From an uncultured Erysipelotrichaceae bacterium (GTDB taxonomy: Bacteria; Bacillota_I; Bacilli_A; RFN20; CAG-826): a stretch of DNA of 53,480 bases. The first letter of the stretch is position 1, and every line of letters begins with the position of its first letter. The stretch is taken from contig ONGB01000004.1 in NCBI GenBank assembly GCA_900317295.1, forward strand, positions 15,303-68,782. The letters run 5' to 3'. This document shows positions 1-8,665 of the stretch, piece by piece. A program made the translations under genes and the position numbers. The notes beneath the pieces are model-generated. The model was not told where the DNA came from. It made no database searches and was given only the letters and a program-made list of their open reading frames with translations.

Positions 1-450
1 CTTCATCATCTTCCCAAGGTTCATAAGCGCCAAGGAAGCGATGACGAGGCTTAATCCGGTCAATCCCGCATAAACGGTGAATAGGCCTAGATGCGGTTTG
101 AAACGATACGCGGGGACGTGGAAGAGGAAGCACATCGCGACGGCTTTTAATAAACCTAAGGCGGATAGAAGGATCCCTAAGACCAATAGGTGGGAGAAAT
201 CGGGATCGGAGCAGGCGAATAGAAGCGAAGAATCCAATAGCAGCACCGCGACCGCGAGGGCGTAAACCGGAACGCGGGTCCATGGGCTTGGGCGTTCCCC
301 GCCGAGCTCGAAGGGGAAATCCGATAAGGGGGAATAGGGACGGCCCTGCCCTTTTCTAGAGACGAGGTTCCCAAAGAAAAGCAAAAGCAACAAAGAAAGG
401 ATCGATAAGGCCAAGCCTAACGTCGTTTCGGCGATGAAGGGCCCTTTCAT
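1..450 (-). CDS. Membrane protein, 3' end cut by window edge
   Basis: Translating the minus strand from the ATG at 450 gives an open frame of 150 codons that runs off the left edge. It begins MKGPFIAETTLGLALS. At least four hydrophobic stretches are visible, with a basic/polar loop after the first (GNLVSRKGQGRP). The start overlaps the rpe stop by four bases (ATGA), so it is the last visible gene of the rlmN-prpC-prkC-rpe operon and is probably translationally coupled. In many Bacillota this slot holds rsgA or a thiamine pyrophosphokinase; this protein is neither. I do not recognise the family. The function is unknown and the C-terminus is not visible. Confidence 0.7.
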   Translation of the reverse strand, partial: MKGPFIAETTLGLALSILSLLLLLFFGNLVSRKGQGRPYSPLSDFPFELGGERPSPWTRVPVYALAVAVLLLDSSLLFACSDPDFSHLLVLGILLSALGLLKAVAMCFLFHVPAYRFKPHLGLFTVYAGLTGLSLVIASLALMNLGKMMK

Positions 451-1103
451 AGAGCGAGGAGCCCCCTGACCCGTTCTTCATAATCCTCATGGCCATATAG
501 ATAAGACCCGGCGACGAGGATCTCCGCGCCTGCGCTTACGGCGATCGGGGCGGTCTCCGCGTTGATGCCCCCATCGACTTCGAGGAGCAATCCGCGTGGG
601 TTTTGCGATAGTTTTTCGCGGTAAATCGATAATTTCTCCGAAGCGGAAGATAGGTATTTCTGCCCCCCTTTGCCCGGTTCCACCGACATGACGAGGATCA
701 TATCCGCGTCCTCGAAGAAGGGGAAAAGCGCCTCCGCGGGGGTATTGGGTTTTAAGGAAATCCCGGCTTTGAGGCCGAGGGAATGGATAAGGGAGATAAA
801 GCGATGCGCTTCCTCCTCGTCCTTGCAGGCTTCGATATGGAAGGTGATCGAATCGGCGCCGGCTCTGGCGAAGGAAAGGATATGCTCCTCCACCGCTTCC
901 ACCATCAGATGGACGTCGTTGACCATATGATGGATGCCGTGGATTCTTTCCACGAGGTCGGGCCCGAAGGTTTTGTTTGGCACGAAAAGGCCATCCATCA
1001 CATCCAAATGGAGGTAGGTGGCGCCGGCTTTCTCCATCTTGAGGACTTCCTCTTCGATATGGGAGAAATCGGCGGATAAGACGCTCGGGGCGACGATGGC
1101 CAT
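447..1103 (-). CDS. rpe: Ribulose-phosphate 3-epimerase
   Basis: This cytosolic enzyme interconverts D-ribulose 5-phosphate and D-xylulose 5-phosphate in the pentose phosphate pathway. The 218-aa protein has the usual length and TIM-barrel landmarks: APSVLSADF at the N-terminus, the metal-binding HLDVMDG, a conserved VHLMVE, and the phosphate-binding loops SVEPGKGGQ and DGGI. The loop EPGKGGQ differs slightly from the common NPGFGGQ. The start codon overlaps the kinase stop (TAATG). In related bacteria rsgA normally sits between the kinase and rpe; it is absent here. Identification is secure from motifs and gene order. Confidence 0.95.
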   Translation of the reverse strand: MAIVAPSVLSADFSHIEEEVLKMEKAGATYLHLDVMDGLFVPNKTFGPDLVERIHGIHHMVNDVHLMVEAVEEHILSFARAGADSITFHIEACKDEEEAHRFISLIHSLGLKAGISLKPNTPAEALFPFFEDADMILVMSVEPGKGGQKYLSSASEKLSIYREKLSQNPRGLLLEVDGGINAETAPIAVSAGAEILVAGSYLYGHEDYEERVRGLLAL

Positions 1104-1972
1104 TATTTGAACCCGAAGATCTTCGAAAGAAGACCCTTCCTTTCCTTGAAGTTATCGCGGTCCGCCATCGCCTGGGCCACCGCTTCGCCTAGCGCCGCCG
1201 CGGAGGGATAGCGCTCATCGGGCCGTTTGCGGCAGGCCTCGATGATGATGCGGTCCAAAGAAGGCGGGATGACGGGCATCGATTTGGAGGCCTCGGGGAA
1301 GCGTTTCTTCAGATGCTTCTCCGCCACTTCCTCCGGCGTTTTGCCATCGAATGGCACGTGGCCGACCAAAATCTCATAGAAGAGGACGCCCATCGCGTAA
1401 ATGTCATTGGAAATTGCCGCCGGCTCGCCGGTGAGCACTTCCGGGGCGCAGTAATAGATCGTTCCTTGGATCGAGTCCCCCGCGGGTTTACCGATCGGGG
1501 CGGAGATCCCGAAGTCGGAGATCTTGACGGTGCCATCGGGCATATAGAAGAGGTTATCCGGCTTCAAATCGCGATGGACGAGGCCATGCTTATGGATATA
1601 TTCGACCCCGGCGGTCAGCTGTAACATCACTTCGCAAGCCTCATAGGGGCTTAGGTATTGCGAGAAATTGAGCTTATCGCGCAGGGTTTGGCCTTTGATG
1701 TATTCGTTGGCCATGAACGGGCGGTCCTCGACCACCCCGAAGCCATAGACTTGGACAATGTTAGGATGATGGAGGCTCGCGGCCGCCTCGGTCTCGTTTT
1801 TGAAGCGTTCCAAATTGATCGGGTCCTTAAGCAGGTCTTCCTTCATGATCTTGAGGGAGACGATGCGCTTCAAAATGAGGTCGTTGGCCTCATAGACGTC
1901 GGCCATGCCGCCGGTCGCGATGCGGGAGACGATGCGGTAACGCCCATCGATCTTATCGCCGATCTTGATCAT
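1103..1972 (-). CDS. prkC: Soluble Ser/Thr protein kinase, PrkC/Stk-like, no PASTA domains
   Basis: This is a Hanks-type Ser/Thr kinase. The frame could open at 1987, but the ATG at 1972 (MIKIGDKIDGRYRI) makes an ATGA overlap with the phosphatase stop and matches family N-termini, so it is preferred; that gives 289 aa. Visible landmarks are the glycine-rich loop (IATGGMADV), the catalytic loop HRDLKPDN, the DFG motif (DFGISAP) and APEVL. Bacillota PrkC proteins usually continue through a transmembrane helix into extracellular PASTA domains. Here the protein ends about 20 residues after the kinase domain (LLSKIFGFK), so it would be cytosolic and could not sense muropeptides in the usual way. 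The partner phosphatase lies directly upstream. Confidence 0.9.
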   Translation of the reverse strand: MIKIGDKIDGRYRIVSRIATGGMADVYEANDLILKRIVSLKIMKEDLLKDPINLERFKNETEAAASLHHPNIVQVYGFGVVEDRPFMANEYIKGQTLRDKLNFSQYLSPYEACEVMLQLTAGVEYIHKHGLVHRDLKPDNLFYMPDGTVKISDFGISAPIGKPAGDSIQGTIYYCAPEVLTGEPAAISNDIYAMGVLFYEILVGHVPFDGKTPEEVAEKHLKKRFPEASKSMPVIPPSLDRIIIEACRKRPDERYPSAAALGEAVAQAMADRDNFKERKGLLSKIFGFK

Positions 1973-2712
1973 AGGATGGCCTCCCAATAGGCGATGCCGA
2001 TGTTGTCGCTTCCGCCATTGCCATTGGCATCGATGATGAGGGATTTCACCTTCTGGTCGGCGCGCTGATCGGAGGCCAAAACCGCGCGGATCTCGGTCTC
2101 GGAGAGGTTGTTATATAGCCCGTCGGAGCATAGCAAAATCGATTCGCCATGGTAGGAACGGGAATAGAGGTCCATCGCCGCGGAGGGGAAGATGCCTAAG
2201 GCATTCATCAAGGCGTGGCGTTCCGGATGGGTATAGATTTCCTCTTTGTCGATCTGCCCGGTGCGATAGAGGTATTCGACGTAGGTCTGGTCGTTTGTTA
2301 GGTGGAGCATCCCGATCTCCGGGGAATAGATGTAGGCGCGGGAATCGCCGACATTGGCGACGTAGAGGCGGTCCCCGATCAATAAGGCGGCGACCAGGGT
2401 GGTGCCCATCCCGGCGTAATTCTTGTTCTTCTCCGCCTGCTCATAGATGAGCGAATTCGCCGCGCGGATCGCCCTCATCAGCCAGACTTTGGGCAGGAAC
2501 CACGGGGTTTTCTTGTTGCGGAAGGCCTCGGCGAGGGATTCGATCGCGGTCCTGGAGGCGTAGTCGCCTTTGTTTTGGCCGCCCATCCCGTCGCAGACGA
2601 TCAAAAGGACGTCGCCGTGCTCATTGGTCAAGACGGCGGCTTGGTCCTCGTTGGACACGCGGACCCGCCCGATGTCGGTCATATGGGCGTAATTTCCCTT
2701 GTAGCGTTTCAT
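1969..2712 (-). CDS. prpC: PP2C-family Ser/Thr phosphatase (PrpC/Stp)
   Basis: This metal-dependent protein phosphatase reverses phosphorylation by the kinase encoded next to it. The 247-aa protein shows the PP2C signatures in order: RVSNEDQ, the metal ligands in DGMGGQNKGDYAS, GTTLVAALL, ANVGDSRAY, LLCSDGLYNNL and SDNIGIAYW. The start overlaps the rlmN stop and the stop overlaps the kinase start, both as ATGA. This phosphatase-kinase order after rlmN is conserved in Bacillota. Assignment is firm; the symbol follows the B. subtilis PrpC/PrkC pair. Confidence 0.93.
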   Translation of the reverse strand: MKRYKGNYAHMTDIGRVRVSNEDQAAVLTNEHGDVLLIVCDGMGGQNKGDYASRTAIESLAEAFRNKKTPWFLPKVWLMRAIRAANSLIYEQAEKNKNYAGMGTTLVAALLIGDRLYVANVGDSRAYIYSPEIGMLHLTNDQTYVEYLYRTGQIDKEEIYTHPERHALMNALGIFPSAAMDLYSRSYHGESILLCSDGLYNNLSETEIRAVLASDQRADQKVKSLIIDANGNGGSDNIGIAYWEAIL

Positions 2713-3758
2713 TTCAGGTCCCTTTTCACGTATTTGGCGCGCAGTTGCCCGCAGGCGGCGTCGATGTCGCTGCCGAATTCCTTGCGGACGGTGGTGTTGA
2801 TCCCCCGCTTCATCAGGCGGTCGGCAAAGGCGCGGACCGCGGAGGAGGGAGAGCGCTTATAGGGCTTTTCCTTCACTTCGTTATAGGGGATGAGGTTGAC
2901 GTAGGCGTAGATGCCGTAATGGTGGATGAGGTCGGCGAGTTCATCCGCTTGGGAAAGGCTATCGTTTTTCCCGGCGAGCATGATGTATTCGAAGGTGACC
3001 CTCCTGCCGGCGGATTCTTCGTATTCCTTGATCGCGGGCATCAAGACATCCAGGGGATAAGCCCGGGCGATCGGCATGATCTCCTTGCGGATTTCGTCAT
3101 TCGGCGCGTGGAGGGAGACGGCCAGATTAATCTGGATCCCCTCCTTCCCGTATTGCTTGATGCGCTCGGGGAGGCCGCAGGTGGAGACGGTGATGTGCCT
3201 CGCCCCGATGGCGAGGCCGTTTTGATCGTTCGCGGATTTGATGAAATCGAGGACGTTATCGTAATTGTCGAAGGGTTCCCCGGTGCCCATCACGACGATG
3301 TGGGTGACGCGCTCCCCGCGTTCGGCGAGGACTTGGTTCATCACCATGACCTGCCCCATCATCTCCGCGTGGGTCAAAACGCGTTCACGCTTGATGAGGC
3401 CGGAGGCACAGAAGGCGCAGCCCATCGAGCAGCCGACTTCGGAGGAGACGCAGACGGCGTTGCCGTAGTTATAAGGCATCAAGACGGTCTCGACCTTCGC
3501 CCCGTCTTCCATTTCGAGGAGGAGTTTGATCGTGCCGTCTTGGGCGTCTTGCCGACGGAAAATCTTCGGGAGGGTGAGGCGGTAATCCCGCTTCAAGACC
3601 TCGCGAAAGGCCTTCGACACGTCGGTCATTTGGTCGAAGTCCAATACCCCTTTCTGATAAACCCAGGCATAGAGTTGCTTCCCGCGGAATTTGCTTTCGC
3701 CTAAAGCGAGGAATTCCTCAGTCAGCTTGGGCAGGGGGAGTCCGAGAAGATCCTTCAT
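2709..3758 (-). CDS. rlmN: 23S rRNA A2503 / tRNA A37 C2-methyltransferase
   Basis: This radical-SAM enzyme methylates C2 of adenine 2503 in 23S rRNA, and A37 in some tRNAs. The 349-aa length is standard. The radical-SAM cluster motif CSMGCAFCASG, the MGTGEPFDN loop and the HAPND and EYIML motifs are all present. The conserved C-terminal cysteine used for methyl transfer is seen in AACGQL near residue 335. The gene sits 14 bases after the RsmB-like gene and overlaps prpC. Its place in the rsmB-rlmN-prpC-prkC-rpe series supports the call. Confidence 0.95.
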   Translation of the reverse strand: MKDLLGLPLPKLTEEFLALGESKFRGKQLYAWVYQKGVLDFDQMTDVSKAFREVLKRDYRLTLPKIFRRQDAQDGTIKLLLEMEDGAKVETVLMPYNYGNAVCVSSEVGCSMGCAFCASGLIKRERVLTHAEMMGQVMVMNQVLAERGERVTHIVVMGTGEPFDNYDNVLDFIKSANDQNGLAIGARHITVSTCGLPERIKQYGKEGIQINLAVSLHAPNDEIRKEIMPIARAYPLDVLMPAIKEYEESAGRRVTFEYIMLAGKNDSLSQADELADLIHHYGIYAYVNLIPYNEVKEKPYKRSPSSAVRAFADRLMKRGINTTVRKEFGSDIDAACGQLRAKYVKRDLK

Positions 3759-3772
3759 GGTCCCCCTCCTCC

Positions 3773-5098
3773 TTACTCCGCGGCGGCGCTGCTAATGGGC
3801 GCCGAGGCGGGGGCTTCCGCCACTAACGGGGCGTTCGGGGCGATCGTGAGTTCCTTCTCCTTCTTCTCGAAGACGGCGAGGAAAGCGGCGTTGCCCGGTT
3901 CCTCGAAGGGGAAGTGCTGCTTTTCTTCAAGGAGTTTGAATTCGGGATGGGTCTGCAGGAATTTGGCGATGGTCATGTGGCCTTCTTTCTTGGAGATCGT
4001 GAAGACCAGATAAAGGAGCTTCCCGCCTTCTTCCACGAAGGGGGCGGCGTTCTCTAGCGAGGCGGCCTCGCCTTCGATGATCTTATCCATCTCGTCCTTA
4101 TCGAACTGCAGGAAGAAGTCCGGGGCGGAGGGGATGTCGTCGAAGGAGGTGGAGCGCGGGGCGACGAGGACGAGCTCGGCGGGGCGCGAGACGGCGGAGG
4201 TCAAGGTCTCCCCATTTGGGGCGGCGAAGAGATTGACGTTATGGAGGCCCTTCTTCTGGATGGCGCGGAGCACCGGGGCCTTCTTGGAGAGGTCGGGGAC
4301 GGCGATGTTCATGCCGATGGATTCGCCATATTTCTCGATGAGCTCGAGCTCGAGGAAGCAGGTATCGCTGCCGTTATAAAGGAGGATCTCCTTCGGAGGA
4401 TTGACGGCATATTCGTCGAGCACCTTCTTCGCGAAGGGTTTGATTTCAAAGAGCTTCTCGGCGCGGACGAGCTCGTTGCGGCGGAGGCTCGTCTTGCCAT
4501 GGTAATCGACCAAATCGGCGAAATCGCTCCGCGGGGAGAATTCCGGATTGGCGGTCACTTCGTCGAGGGAGACGCCGCCTTTGACGCGGAGAACGCTAGA
4601 GGCGGGGCGAGAGAATTTCTTCAGGGTGCGGTAGGTGTTGCCGAAACCGAAATGCTGGAAGATCTTCAGCACCCATTCCGGGGCGTTATAACGGAGGGAG
4701 AGATAGAGGTTGGAGCTGCGGGAGATCGATTCGGGGATATAGGAATCGGGGTTCCCGACTTTCTCGTATAACGGGGAAAGCAAAGCGAATTTCTCCTCGC
4801 CTAGCTTTTCCTTGATCGCTTCGTCCATGACGTCGCGTTCGTAGTGGCGGAAGAAATAATCGTTAGCGAGCCCAAGGGAAGCGATGCGCTTCTCCTCTTC
4901 GGTGAGGTCGATTTCCTTTAGGAGATAGGTGAAAAGGAGGTGATGGCGGAGTTCGCATCCGAGCAAACCGGAGACATTGGCCCGCATCGGGCGGAGCTCC
5001 GGGGTGCTTTGGAAGGTCAGGCGAAGGGCCTCGGAGAACGGCAGATGGTCATCGAGGACCTGATTGAGGATCTTGATGGAGAGATCGAGTTCTTGCAT
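3773..5098 (-). CDS. RsmB-like protein with degenerate methyltransferase domain
   Basis: This 441-aa protein occupies the rsmB (16S rRNA m5C967 methyltransferase) slot directly before rlmN. It keeps an N-terminal NusB-like helical region (about residues 1-140) and the region around YRTLKKFSRPASSVLRVKGG, which resembles the middle of RsmB. The catalytic half has decayed. The SAM-binding AAPGGKT-type motif reads LLYNGSDTCFLELELI. Neither the DxPCSG-type cysteine motif nor the second cysteine (TCS in active enzymes) is present; the latter site reads YLVFTISKKEG. The tail is rich in Ala and Pro. By inference it is a pseudoenzyme, perhaps an RNA-binding protein. The def and fmt genes that usually precede rsmB are missing. 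Confidence 0.7.
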   Translation of the reverse strand: MQELDLSIKILNQVLDDHLPFSEALRLTFQSTPELRPMRANVSGLLGCELRHHLLFTYLLKEIDLTEEEKRIASLGLANDYFFRHYERDVMDEAIKEKLGEEKFALLSPLYEKVGNPDSYIPESISRSSNLYLSLRYNAPEWVLKIFQHFGFGNTYRTLKKFSRPASSVLRVKGGVSLDEVTANPEFSPRSDFADLVDYHGKTSLRRNELVRAEKLFEIKPFAKKVLDEYAVNPPKEILLYNGSDTCFLELELIEKYGESIGMNIAVPDLSKKAPVLRAIQKKGLHNVNLFAAPNGETLTSAVSRPAELVLVAPRSTSFDDIPSAPDFFLQFDKDEMDKIIEGEAASLENAAPFVEEGGKLLYLVFTISKKEGHMTIAKFLQTHPEFKLLEEKQHFPFEEPGNAAFLAVFEKKEKELTIAPNAPLVAEAPASAPISSAAAE

Positions 5099-5115
5099 GG
5101 ATGTTCCTCCTACTT

Positions 5116-5622
5116 TCAGTGATTCCCTTTGTTCTTTTGGGCCTCTTCGAATTTCTCCTCGAAGCCCTCGAAGGCGTTGCCGAGGTAGACGTCGCCGCCT
5201 TCCTCTTCATGGTCTTCATGTTCGTGTTCGTGCTCTTCTTCCTCTTCGTCCTCGAGGGTGATGTCGTGGACTTGGGAAGCGGTGATGTAGCGTGGGTAAT
5301 CCGGGTGGATTTTCTGGTAATGGCTATGCTGCTCGAAGTAATCGAATTCGACTTCGATGTGGATCGCGAAAGGCGACAAAGTCGAAAGAAGGTAATCGGC
5401 GACCCCTTTCTCCAAGGCTTCGTAAGCGTGCGGGGCGCGGACGATGACGAGGACGTTCCAAGACGTCTGCTCGACCCCGTTATGGAGGAGGACGGTCTCC
5501 GTGGAGGCGAAATTGATGAGGTCCGGATCGGACTCATAGAGTTGGGCGAGGTTCTCAAGATGCTCGCGGGAGTATTGGCCGACGACGAAGTGGTCGAGGC
5601 CGATGATTTGGATGGTGATCAT
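5116..5622 (-). CDS. Conserved-looking unknown with Glu/His-rich tail
   Basis: I do not recognise this 168-aa protein. The first ~115 residues look like a compact alpha/beta domain (begins MITIQIIGLDHFVVGQYSRE). The segment at about 122-145 is a run of acidic residues alternating with histidines (EEHEHEHEDHEEE), suggestive of divalent metal binding. A short amphipathic tail follows. It lies between priA and the RsmB-like gene, where def-fmt are found in relatives, and is separated from priA by a hairpin with a possible extended -10 (TGCTATACT, minus strand). It has no signal peptide or membrane segment. A metal-related or ribosome-related role is only a guess from content and neighbours. Confidence 0.6.
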   Translation of the reverse strand: MITIQIIGLDHFVVGQYSREHLENLAQLYESDPDLINFASTETVLLHNGVEQTSWNVLVIVRAPHAYEALEKGVADYLLSTLSPFAIHIEVEFDYFEQHSHYQKIHPDYPRYITASQVHDITLEDEEEEEHEHEHEDHEEEGGDVYLGNAFEGFEEKFEEAQKNKGNH

Positions 5623-5650
5623 GTCGAAAAGTACCTTCTGGAATCGCTTA

Positions 5651-5680
5651 AGTATAGCACGCGCGCAAAATTGTGCGCGT
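5651..5680 (-). promoter_or_regulatory. Palindrome abutting an extended -10 element
   Basis: Positions 5659-5680 form a near-perfect 22-base palindrome (ACGCGCGCAA, two bases, TTGTGCGCGT). On the minus strand it runs straight into TGCTATACT (5651-5659), an extended -10 sequence, about 30 bases before the start of the 168-aa gene. It could be the priA terminator, but no T-run follows it. A repressor operator over an internal promoter fits as well. Confidence 0.4.
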
Positions 5681-5697
5681 CAAAGTTAAGGCAAACT

Positions 5698-7893
5698 TCA
5701 ATATTCGAGCGGATCGATGTCGATGGTGATCCCCACACCGCCTTTCCCGGCGTAGGCGTCGAGGAGCTCTTTTAAGACGGTCTTGACCGCCTTAGGATCC
5801 TTGAAGCGGACCAAGACGTTCCTCCGATGGCGGTCCCCCAGCATCGAGAAATAGGGCACCATCGGGCCGATCGCCTCGACATTAGGCAGCTTTTTGGAGA
5901 GGATCAGATCGCGGATCCCCAAAGCGGCCTCGACGCAGCGTTCTTCGTCTTTGGCGGAGAAAAGGAGGTTGGCTAAGTAAAAGAAAGGCGGGTATTTGTC
6001 GGTATGGCGTTCCTGCATCTCGCGGAAATAGAAGCGTTCGTAGTTCTGCTCCGCGCCCAAAGTGATCGCGTAATGGTAGGGATTGTAGGTTTGGATGAGC
6101 GCTTCCCCGGGCAAGACCCCCCTGCCGCTTCTCCCGACGGCCTGAGCGATGAGTTCAAAGGTCGATTCGGCGGCGCGGTAGCTTGGCAAAAGCAAGCCGA
6201 TGTCGGCCAAAACGACCCCGACTAAGGTCACCGCGGGGAAATCATGCCCCTTGGCGATCATCTGGGTGCCGATGAGGATATCGAATTCCCGGTCGCGGAA
6301 CTGACGGAGGATCTTCGCGACGTTGTTCTTCACTTTCCCGATGTCGCTATCCAAACGGCCAATTCGGGCTTCGGGGAGGTATTCTTGGAGGACTTTGACC
6401 GCCCTTTCGGTGCCGAAACCGATGCGCTGGATCTCCTCCGAGCCGCATTCGGGGCAGGCTTCGGGATAGAGCTCCACATAGCCACAATGATGGCATTTGA
6501 GCATCCCGTCTTCCTTATGGTAGGTCAGGTTGCTATGGCATGAAGGACAAGTGAAGGCGTGGCCGCAATGGGAACAGGTGACGAAAGAGGAATAGCCGCG
6601 GTGGTTTACTAGGAGCATCACCTGTTCTTTTTTCTTTAAACGGTCCTCGATCTTCTCGATGAGGATCTTGGAGAAGACGCGGTCGTTCTTCATCATGATC
6701 CGCCGGTCGCGGAGGTCGATGATCTGCGTCTTGGGAAGCGAGCGCTCGGCGACACGATGAGCGATTTTAGCTAACCCATACACGCCTTTTTCGGCGCGGG
6801 CCTTGGTTTCGAAGCTCGGGGTCGCGGAGCCTAAGACCACCTTCGCGCCGAAATGCTTGGCGCGCATGATGGCGACTTCCCTGGCGTGATAAAAGGGGAC
6901 GGAATCCTGCTTATAGGATTCGACATGCTCCTCGTCGAGGATGATGAGCCCGATGTTCTCCAAGGGGGCGAACACGGCGCTTCTGGCCCCGATGACGACG
7001 GAGGCCTTTCCTTGGGCGATTTTGCGGTATTCGTCATATTTCTCCGCCGGGGTCAGCTCGCTATGGAGGATCGCGACGTTCCCCTCGAAGCGGCGGGAGA
7101 AATACTCGACCATGATCGGGGTGAGGCTGATCTCAGGCACGAGCATGAGGATGTTCTTCCCCTGCTTGAGATAGGCTTCGGATAGATGGAGGTAAACTTC
7201 GGTTTTTCCCGAACCCGTCACGCCTTGAAGGAGGGTGACCTGCTTATCGGTGTCGAGGATATATTGGTAAGCCGCCCTTTGCTCCTCGTTGAGGGGATGG
7301 GGCTGTTCTTTTTCGAATTCGGGGATGATGAGGCGTTCTTTTTCCTTTAACACGATGCGGACGCGGCCGGCTTTGACGAGGTTATCCAAAACCGTGGGGG
7401 AACCCGCTTCTTTCCTTAGGATCGTCTTGTTCGCGGCGACGAGGCGCAGCATCTCGATCTGCTTGTCGGTGAGTCCTTCTTCGCTGGGATCGAGGAGCTC
7501 CACCCACTTCTCATAGGCGATTTTGGGGCCTTTTAAAGCGGAACGGTGCGGCCTTAAGGAAGAGGGCAGCATCGCCTGGAGGACGGAGATGCGCGGGGCG
7601 AGGTAATAGGAGGCGACTTCGTTGGCGAGGTTCAATAGTTCATCGTTAAGCAAAGGTTCCTCATCGACGATGTCGGTGACGTAAAGGAGCTCAAAGCCGA
7701 AATGCTTTTCTAGTTCTTCCTTGCTTAACGAAGTCTCTTCGACGTGGTTGACGAAGCCCATGATCTTGGTTTGATGGAAATCGATGAGCACGCGAAAGCC
7801 AAGCGCGATCTCCTTATCCCCGGCGTAGAGGTAGGTAAAGACGCGGTCAAGGGCAGAGGTGCCATGTTGGACCAGGACTTCCAGTATTTTCAT
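5698..7893 (-). CDS. priA: Primosomal protein N' (replication restart helicase)
   Basis: PriA reloads the replisome at stalled forks as a 3'-5' superfamily 2 helicase. The 731-aa protein starts MKILEVLVQHG. It has an N-terminal DNA-binding region (about 1-190), Walker A GVTGSGKTEVYL, the helicase DEEH motif (LIILDEEHVESYK) and GSATPS. The four CxxC zinc-binding pairs between about residues 440 and 480 (CSHCGH, CPSC, CHHCG, CPECG) are complete, as is the late motif QAVGRSGRG. It lies 9 bases downstream of gmk on the same strand; rpoZ, commonly placed between them, is absent. The call is secure. Confidence 0.96.
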   Translation of the reverse strand: MKILEVLVQHGTSALDRVFTYLYAGDKEIALGFRVLIDFHQTKIMGFVNHVEETSLSKEELEKHFGFELLYVTDIVDEEPLLNDELLNLANEVASYYLAPRISVLQAMLPSSLRPHRSALKGPKIAYEKWVELLDPSEEGLTDKQIEMLRLVAANKTILRKEAGSPTVLDNLVKAGRVRIVLKEKERLIIPEFEKEQPHPLNEEQRAAYQYILDTDKQVTLLQGVTGSGKTEVYLHLSEAYLKQGKNILMLVPEISLTPIMVEYFSRRFEGNVAILHSELTPAEKYDEYRKIAQGKASVVIGARSAVFAPLENIGLIILDEEHVESYKQDSVPFYHAREVAIMRAKHFGAKVVLGSATPSFETKARAEKGVYGLAKIAHRVAERSLPKTQIIDLRDRRIMMKNDRVFSKILIEKIEDRLKKKEQVMLLVNHRGYSSFVTCSHCGHAFTCPSCHSNLTYHKEDGMLKCHHCGYVELYPEACPECGSEEIQRIGFGTERAVKVLQEYLPEARIGRLDSDIGKVKNNVAKILRQFRDREFDILIGTQMIAKGHDFPAVTLVGVVLADIGLLLPSYRAAESTFELIAQAVGRSGRGVLPGEALIQTYNPYHYAITLGAEQNYERFYFREMQERHTDKYPPFFYLANLLFSAKDEERCVEAALGIRDLILSKKLPNVEAIGPMVPYFSMLGDRHRRNVLVRFKDPKAVKTVLKELLDAYAGKGGVGITIDIDPLEY

Positions 7894-7902
7894 CCAATAT
7901 CG

Positions 7903-8460
7903 TTAGTTTTCGCGGATGATCTTCGCGATTTCCGCGGCGGCGCGTTCGACGTCATCGTTGACGACGACGTGATCGTATCTGTCTTGCATGCCCATTTCGA
8001 TGCGGGCTTTGTTGAGGCGTTGCTGGACGATGTCTTCGGGTTCCGTCCTGCGGGAACGGATGCGGTTTTCTAAGGCCTCCAAAGAGGGAGGGATGAGGAA
8101 GATGGAAAGGGCGTCATGGCATTTGGAGAGGACGGAGAGGGTGCCATTGACCTCGATTTCGAGGAGGACGTTCTTGCCCTGCTCCCGCATCTGCTCGACT
8201 TTGTCTTTCGGGGTGCCGTAGCGGTTGCCGACGAATTCCGCCCATTCGAGGAGGTTGCCGTTATCGATGTTGCGTTGGAACTCCTCGGGGGTGACGAAAT
8301 AGTACTCGCGGCCATCCACTTCGCCGGGGCGCGGCTGGCGGGTGGTCATCGAGACGCTATAGAAAAGCTTCAGCGATTCGTCTTTCATCAAGACGGCGCG
8401 GACGGTGCCCTTGCCGACGCCGGAAGGGCCAGAGAGAATGATCAGCTTCCCCTTTTCCAT
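7903..8460 (-). CDS. gmk: Guanylate kinase
   Basis: This enzyme converts GMP + ATP to GDP + ADP in nucleotide salvage and biosynthesis. The frame is open back to 8496, but MEKGKLIILSGPSGVGKGTV fits the family N-terminus, so I take the ATG at 8460 (185 aa, usual size). Visible are the P-loop GPSGVGKGT, the GMP-binding TTRQPRPGEVDGREY and the Arg-rich lid region (IRSRRTEPEDI). It heads the gmk-priA housekeeping run. A GGGAAG stretch 12 bases upstream may serve as the ribosome site. The stretch 8461-8665 upstream holds no gene I can support. Confidence 0.95.
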   Translation of the reverse strand: MEKGKLIILSGPSGVGKGTVRAVLMKDESLKLFYSVSMTTRQPRPGEVDGREYYFVTPEEFQRNIDNGNLLEWAEFVGNRYGTPKDKVEQMREQGKNVLLEIEVNGTLSVLSKCHDALSIFLIPPSLEALENRIRSRRTEPEDIVQQRLNKARIEMGMQDRYDHVVVNDDVERAAAEIAKIIREN

Positions 8461-8665
8461 TTGCGATATTTTCTTCCCAAGCCGCGCGCATTGCAACCCG
8501 CGAGAGGAACTTTTTGAAATTCTTCGCCGCCAAAATCAATGGGGATTTCCGCCAGTTTTGATAAATCCAGGCGGGATTTACGCTAGTTTTCGCGCTGGTT
8601 TTTCTTTTTCGATTTCTTAGAAAGCACCTTCCCAACTTTTTCTTTCTTCTTAAAATATCCCCGAT

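Noticed and set aside
2745..3704. Long plus-strand open frame (319 codons) opposite rlmN
   Set aside because: It is antisense to a secure rlmN gene, has no ribosome site and has an Asp/Gly/Val-rich make-up typical of the complement of a GC-rich gene.
8461..8665. A Lys-rich short reading frame and weak repeats (GCCAGTTTTG / GCTAGTTTTC) upstream of gmk
   Set aside because: No start codon with a ribosome site and no family resemblance; treated as divergent promoter region.
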